From contig DASWMZ010000190.1 in NCBI GenBank assembly GCA_036399495.1, positions 1 to 8,481 of the forward strand: a stretch of 8,481 nt of DNA, given 5' to 3'. Numbering within the stretch: position 1 is the first letter of the stretch; every line of letters starts with the position of its first letter. Below the pieces are notes generated by a model. It made no database searches. It was not told the origin of the DNA and was given only the letters and a program-made list of their open reading frames with translations. This document shows positions 5,646 through 8,481 of this stretch, piece by piece. The stretch is from Paradesertivirga sp036399495 (lineage in GTDB: Bacteria > Bacteroidota > Bacteroidia > Sphingobacteriales > Sphingobacteriaceae). The position numbers and the translations under genes were made by a program.

Positions 5646-6914
5646 TTAAACTTTGCTTATTCCTATATCTTTCCCCGACCAGTCCGGGAAAAGTCTTCCC
5701 TTGTCTTTTATGCTAAGATGTGTACTTGCAATTTCACTAAATACGGCTCTAAAATCAGTGGTAACCGGCAAGTCCCTCCCATCTTCAAGGTTTTCTATCG
5801 AAAGTTCTGGGACTTTTCCATGCACCACTCCGCCGTTTATACTATTTCCCAAAATAAAATTGCAAGATGCCCGGCCGTGATCGGTACCGCCTGTTCCGTT
5901 CTGTTTCACGGTACGCCCGAATTCCGTCATGGTCATTAAAATTACATCGTCTTGTAATGTGCCGATATCAGTCCAGAATGCCATCATGCTGCTGCTTAAA
6001 TCATCAGCATTTCGCGCAAAAATACCTGTATCTGTACCCTGGTTATAGTGTGTATCCCAACCTCCCGATTCAGCGAATGCGATCTCTAATCCAACCTCCA
6101 TTTTAATGAGTTGAGCAATCTGTTTTAATGATTTTCCTAAACTCGAATTTGGATAGGTCGCCCCATTTGCCGGAAGGTATTTATTTTTATCCACCTGTTC
6201 GAGTATCTTGATAGCCTCAAAACTTTCTTTGCCGGTTTCTCCCAGAAGCACAGAATTACTCTGATTATATAGATCTTCCAGACCCTTAGCTAAAACGTTT
6301 TCATTTTTGGACTTATATCCCGTTTGAACATTAAAATTATTGATATTATTTATCGCTAAAGCTCGGTGCTTGCCATACAAAGATCGCGGTAGCGAAGAAG
6401 TTAAACTCACCGCTTGAAAAGGTGTTGGAGAGTCATTGTGAATTAATGCGGCAGCACGATTAAGCCAACCGCTCTCGGTTCCTTTTTTAAAAGGTGTGCC
6501 AGACTCCATATAATCCTGCGCATCAAAATGTGAGCGGCTTTTATTCGGCGATCCAATCCCATGAACAATAGCCAGATTTTTATTTCGGAAATAAGGTTCG
6601 AAGGCTTTCATGGAAGGATGCAATCCAAAGTTCCCGTCGAGGTCGGTTAGTGGTTTTCTTGCTCCTGATTTATCCGGACTAAGGAAAAGGTTAGGCCGGG
6701 CAGCCTTCAGATAATTATCACTAAAGGGTGTCACTGCCATTAGTCCGTCCATAGCACCTCTTTGAAAAATTCCTACTAAAATTTTTTTTCGCTTAAAAAG
6801 GCCTGGCGGATTTATCTGGGCAACGGCCTCTGTTAAAAACAAGGGGATGCCACCAATCCCGATTCCAAAGAGTGCCAGACCACCTGATTTTATAAAAGCC
6901 CTTCGAGTTGTCAT
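5646..6914 (-). CDS. Tat-exported DUF1501 domain protein
   Basis: The 422-residue protein starts MTTRRAFIKSGGLALFGIGI, a twin-arginine leader (Arg4-Arg5) with a glycine-rich hydrophobic core ending near EAVAQ (about residue 33). The DUF1501 signature is clear: KKILVGIFQRGAMDGLMAVTPFSD at about 43-66, NFGLHPSMKAFEPYF at 95-109, RSHFDAQDYMESG at 127-139, GGWDTHYNQG at 284-293, and MTEFGRTVKQNGTGGTDHGRA at 329-349. The conserved Asp/His sets (His129, Asp131, Asp287, His289, Asp345, His346) resemble the metal ligands of alkaline phosphatase/sulfatase-fold enzymes, to which DUF1501 is related, but no reaction is established. The start lies 8 nt after the stop of the DUF1800 gene, so the two form an operon. 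Length is typical for the family. No strong terminator follows; only weak A/T-rich stems lie at about 5590-5640. Confidence 0.93.
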   Translation of the reverse strand: MTTRRAFIKSGGLALFGIGIGGIPLFLTEAVAQINPPGLFKRKKILVGIFQRGAMDGLMAVTPFSDNYLKAARPNLFLSPDKSGARKPLTDLDGNFGLHPSMKAFEPYFRNKNLAIVHGIGSPNKSRSHFDAQDYMESGTPFKKGTESGWLNRAAALIHNDSPTPFQAVSLTSSLPRSLYGKHRALAINNINNFNVQTGYKSKNENVLAKGLEDLYNQSNSVLLGETGKESFEAIKILEQVDKNKYLPANGATYPNSSLGKSLKQIAQLIKMEVGLEIAFAESGGWDTHYNQGTDTGIFARNADDLSSSMMAFWTDIGTLQDDVILMTMTEFGRTVKQNGTGGTDHGRASCNFILGNSINGGVVHGKVPELSIENLEDGRDLPVTTDFRAVFSEIASTHLSIKDKGRLFPDWSGKDIGISKV

Positions 6915-6922
6915 AAAATGTT

Positions 6923-8481
6923 CTATTTGTTTTGATACTCAGGTGAGCCAATTATAAGGCCAACTACCGAGGCATGTACAGAGTTTTTACCTGGATAATT
7001 TATGTTGTCTTCCGAGTGCTTTTTCTTCCCTTTCCCTGGTTTCATGCTCTGAAGTTGTTCATCCTGCATTGAATCTGTTGGGCTGTTTTCAGAGCTTGCA
7101 TGAAGCTGCTTCATCAACTCCGGATCATTGAGAATCGTCAATAATTTCTTAAACCCCGCATCAGAGTCTTGTTCAGGCAGCAGCCGTTCACAATAATCTT
7201 TAAGTATTTGATCAAGCTGCTCCGTATTTTTTGTTTTCCCCTGTACTCCAAGATTCACCTTTGTACCCCTAATTCGGCCTGAAGCCAATGCTAATCCAAA
7301 GTTCATCCTGTTGAGCAAAGCTCCCGAATTGATCCAATGCCGGGCATTATCCGGAAACCCGGTTGGTGCCTGGTAATAATAGAGCTTTTGACCCATTTTA
7401 GTAATCCATTGATATAAAGGATACGGATTATTGATTTCGACATCCATTGCTCTAATCGAACCAATAGCCAATTCGAAAGGAGATTTTGTTTTCTTGCGAA
7501 CAGACTCAGCACTCCAGAATTCAGGTGCCGTCACCATTTCGGTCATCACTTGAGCAATGTCACCTTCTGTTTCCAGGAATTTGGCGGCCATTTTTTTAAT
7601 GAGCGACTCCGGAGGATTATCGGATACAAATCTTCGTGCCAGTTTACCGGAAATGAAGTTTGCTGTAGCGGGATGCTCCGCCAAAAAACTTAGAAAGTTT
7701 TCACCCTCCTGATATCCAACTCCTTTAGGGTAAACAACTCCAAGCACATTCTTTTCATCGAAATCGTGCTTGCCGGCTAAAAAAATAAATTCTCCCTCCC
7801 GGGAATTGATTTTCCGATTGCTCTCCGATGGGTTCATATTACCGTTTCCGGGATTCTTTCTTCGGATGCTCCAACCCGTAAGTAATCTTGCCGCCTGAGT
7901 AACATCACTTTGTGTATATCCTGAATTAACCCCTAAAGTGTGCAGCTCCATAACCTCACGTGCGTAATTTTCGTTGAGTCCCTGGGACTTTGGCTTTTTT
8001 ACCTTTCCATTAACATTGAGCTTTTGAGAATTCATTTCTAATTTATTCATTCGCTCTTCTCGCATTCTAACTGATGAATTTGAATATTCTTTTACAGCAG
8101 AGCTCTTTGCATTATCGAGATAGGCAAGCATAGCGGGCGATTTCGCTGTTTGGAGTAACATAGTCTTAAATTTCCCAAATACATTCGGGCGTATTACATC
8201 CCGTTCAAATCCCGTTACAAAAGGCCGTACATCAGGTTTGGTTAAAGAAACGTTGAAATGATTAAACCAAAAATCGGCAAGTACTTCCCTCAGCTGGTTT
8301 TCAGAATAAGCGGCCCTGAGGATTTTCGCACTAATTAATTCTTCAATAAGTTCCGCCTGAGGCTTATATCCCTGATCATTCATGTATGATTTGAGTTCAC
8401 GCCTTTTGTCTTTCTCTCCCATCGAGTCGCGAACTATTTTGCCTTCTGAAGTTGCTTTTTTGAAGACCTGCCCTCCTTTCG
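6923..8481 (-). CDS. DUF1800 domain protein, 5' end beyond window
   Basis: The frame remains open from the TAG at 6923 to the right edge, giving 518 visible residues. The Met at 8422 is internal, because in-frame sequence (KGGQVFKKATSEGKIVRDS) continues upstream without a stop, so the true start and any signal peptide are outside. Family motifs, numbered from that Met: QLREVLADFWFNHFNVS (43-59), RDVIRPNVFGKF (74-85), SPAMLAYLDN (95-104), LNENYAREVMELHTLGV (149-165), GYTQSDVTQAARLLTGWSI (168-186), KLARRFVSDNPPE (260-272), QAPTGFPDNARHWINSGALLNRMNF (351-375) and the closing GLIIGSPEYQ (488-497). Two Lys/Asn/Ser-rich insertions (about 108-148 and 441-480) interrupt the conserved blocks. DUF1800 and DUF1501 occur as adjacent genes in many Bacteroidota, Planctomycetota and Proteobacteria; both are thought to be exported and neither has a proven function. 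Confidence 0.92.
   Translation of the reverse strand, partial: KGGQVFKKATSEGKIVRDSMGEKDKRRELKSYMNDQGYKPQAELIEELISAKILRAAYSENQLREVLADFWFNHFNVSLTKPDVRPFVTGFERDVIRPNVFGKFKTMLLQTAKSPAMLAYLDNAKSSAVKEYSNSSVRMREERMNKLEMNSQKLNVNGKVKKPKSQGLNENYAREVMELHTLGVNSGYTQSDVTQAARLLTGWSIRRKNPGNGNMNPSESNRKINSREGEFIFLAGKHDFDEKNVLGVVYPKGVGYQEGENFLSFLAEHPATANFISGKLARRFVSDNPPESLIKKMAAKFLETEGDIAQVMTEMVTAPEFWSAESVRKKTKSPFELAIGSIRAMDVEINNPYPLYQWITKMGQKLYYYQAPTGFPDNARHWINSGALLNRMNFGLALASGRIRGTKVNLGVQGKTKNTEQLDQILKDYCERLLPEQDSDAGFKKLLTILNDPELMKQLHASSENSPTDSMQDEQLQSMKPGKGKKKHSEDNINYPGKNSVHASVVGLIIGSPEYQNK

Noticed and set aside
5631..6106. Plus-strand frames over the 3' end of DUF1501
   Set aside because: Three overlapping frames lie antisense to conserved DUF1501 motifs, with no domain features or plausible start signals.
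8363..8422. Met at 8422 as the start of the DUF1800 protein
   Set aside because: The frame is open upstream to the window edge, no signal peptide follows the Met, and family members carry additional N-terminal sequence.
1..8481. CRISPR array, tRNA/rRNA genes, or a phage-defence operon
   Set aside because: No regularly spaced repeats, no RNA gene signatures and no defence-type effector genes were seen.

Overview
The window looks like chromosome from a Bacteroidota/Balneolota-type bacterium with a moderate-to-low GC content. The lineage is an inference from three things: start codons with weak or no Shine-Dalgarno sequence, a DUF1800-DUF1501 gene pair with a Tat-type leader, and a broken recombinase that closely resembles the Bacteroides Mpi-type DNA invertases. 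No rRNA, tRNA or marker gene is present to fix the taxon.

Layout. (1) Positions 1-1992, minus strand: the N-terminal 664 residues of a large PAS/GAF sensory protein, probably a histidine kinase, whose C-terminus lies beyond the left edge. (2) Positions 2005-2639, minus strand: a serine recombinase pseudogene killed by an in-frame TAG and a 1-nt deletion. It ends 12 nt before the sensor start. (3) Positions 2640-3053: a gene-free region of about 410 bp with several small palindromes. It forms the leader of (4), positions 3054-4085, plus strand: a stand-alone CheB-type methylesterase domain with no receiver domain but with a C-terminal Cys3His zinc-ribbon-like module. (5) Positions 4086-4313: a convergent gap. 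(6) Positions 4314-5159, minus strand: a calcineurin-like metallophosphoesterase with a twin-arginine leader. (7) Positions 5160-5645: a gap holding the decayed remnant of an IS200/IS605-family tnpA, flanked by short palindromes that share a CTTTAG core. (8) Positions 5646-6914, minus strand: a Tat-exported DUF1501 protein. (9) Positions 6923-8481, minus strand: a DUF1800 protein whose N-terminus is beyond the right edge.

How the parts relate. DUF1800 and DUF1501 are 8 nt apart and surely co-transcribed; this is a widespread exported gene pair without an established biochemical role. The phosphoesterase lies downstream on the same strand and is also Tat-exported, so it may once have been closer to the pair before the IS200-like element arrived; that is conjecture. 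The PAS sensor and the receiver-less CheB-like protein are divergent neighbours separated by the recombinase relic. The sensor carries a tandem NEEL-type coiled coil that recalls linkers in CheB/CheR/PAS hybrid signalling proteins, so a shared signalling role is plausible but unproven. I see no convincing CRISPR array, RNA gene or complete defence system. The least obvious content is the two recombinase relics and the palindromes around them.
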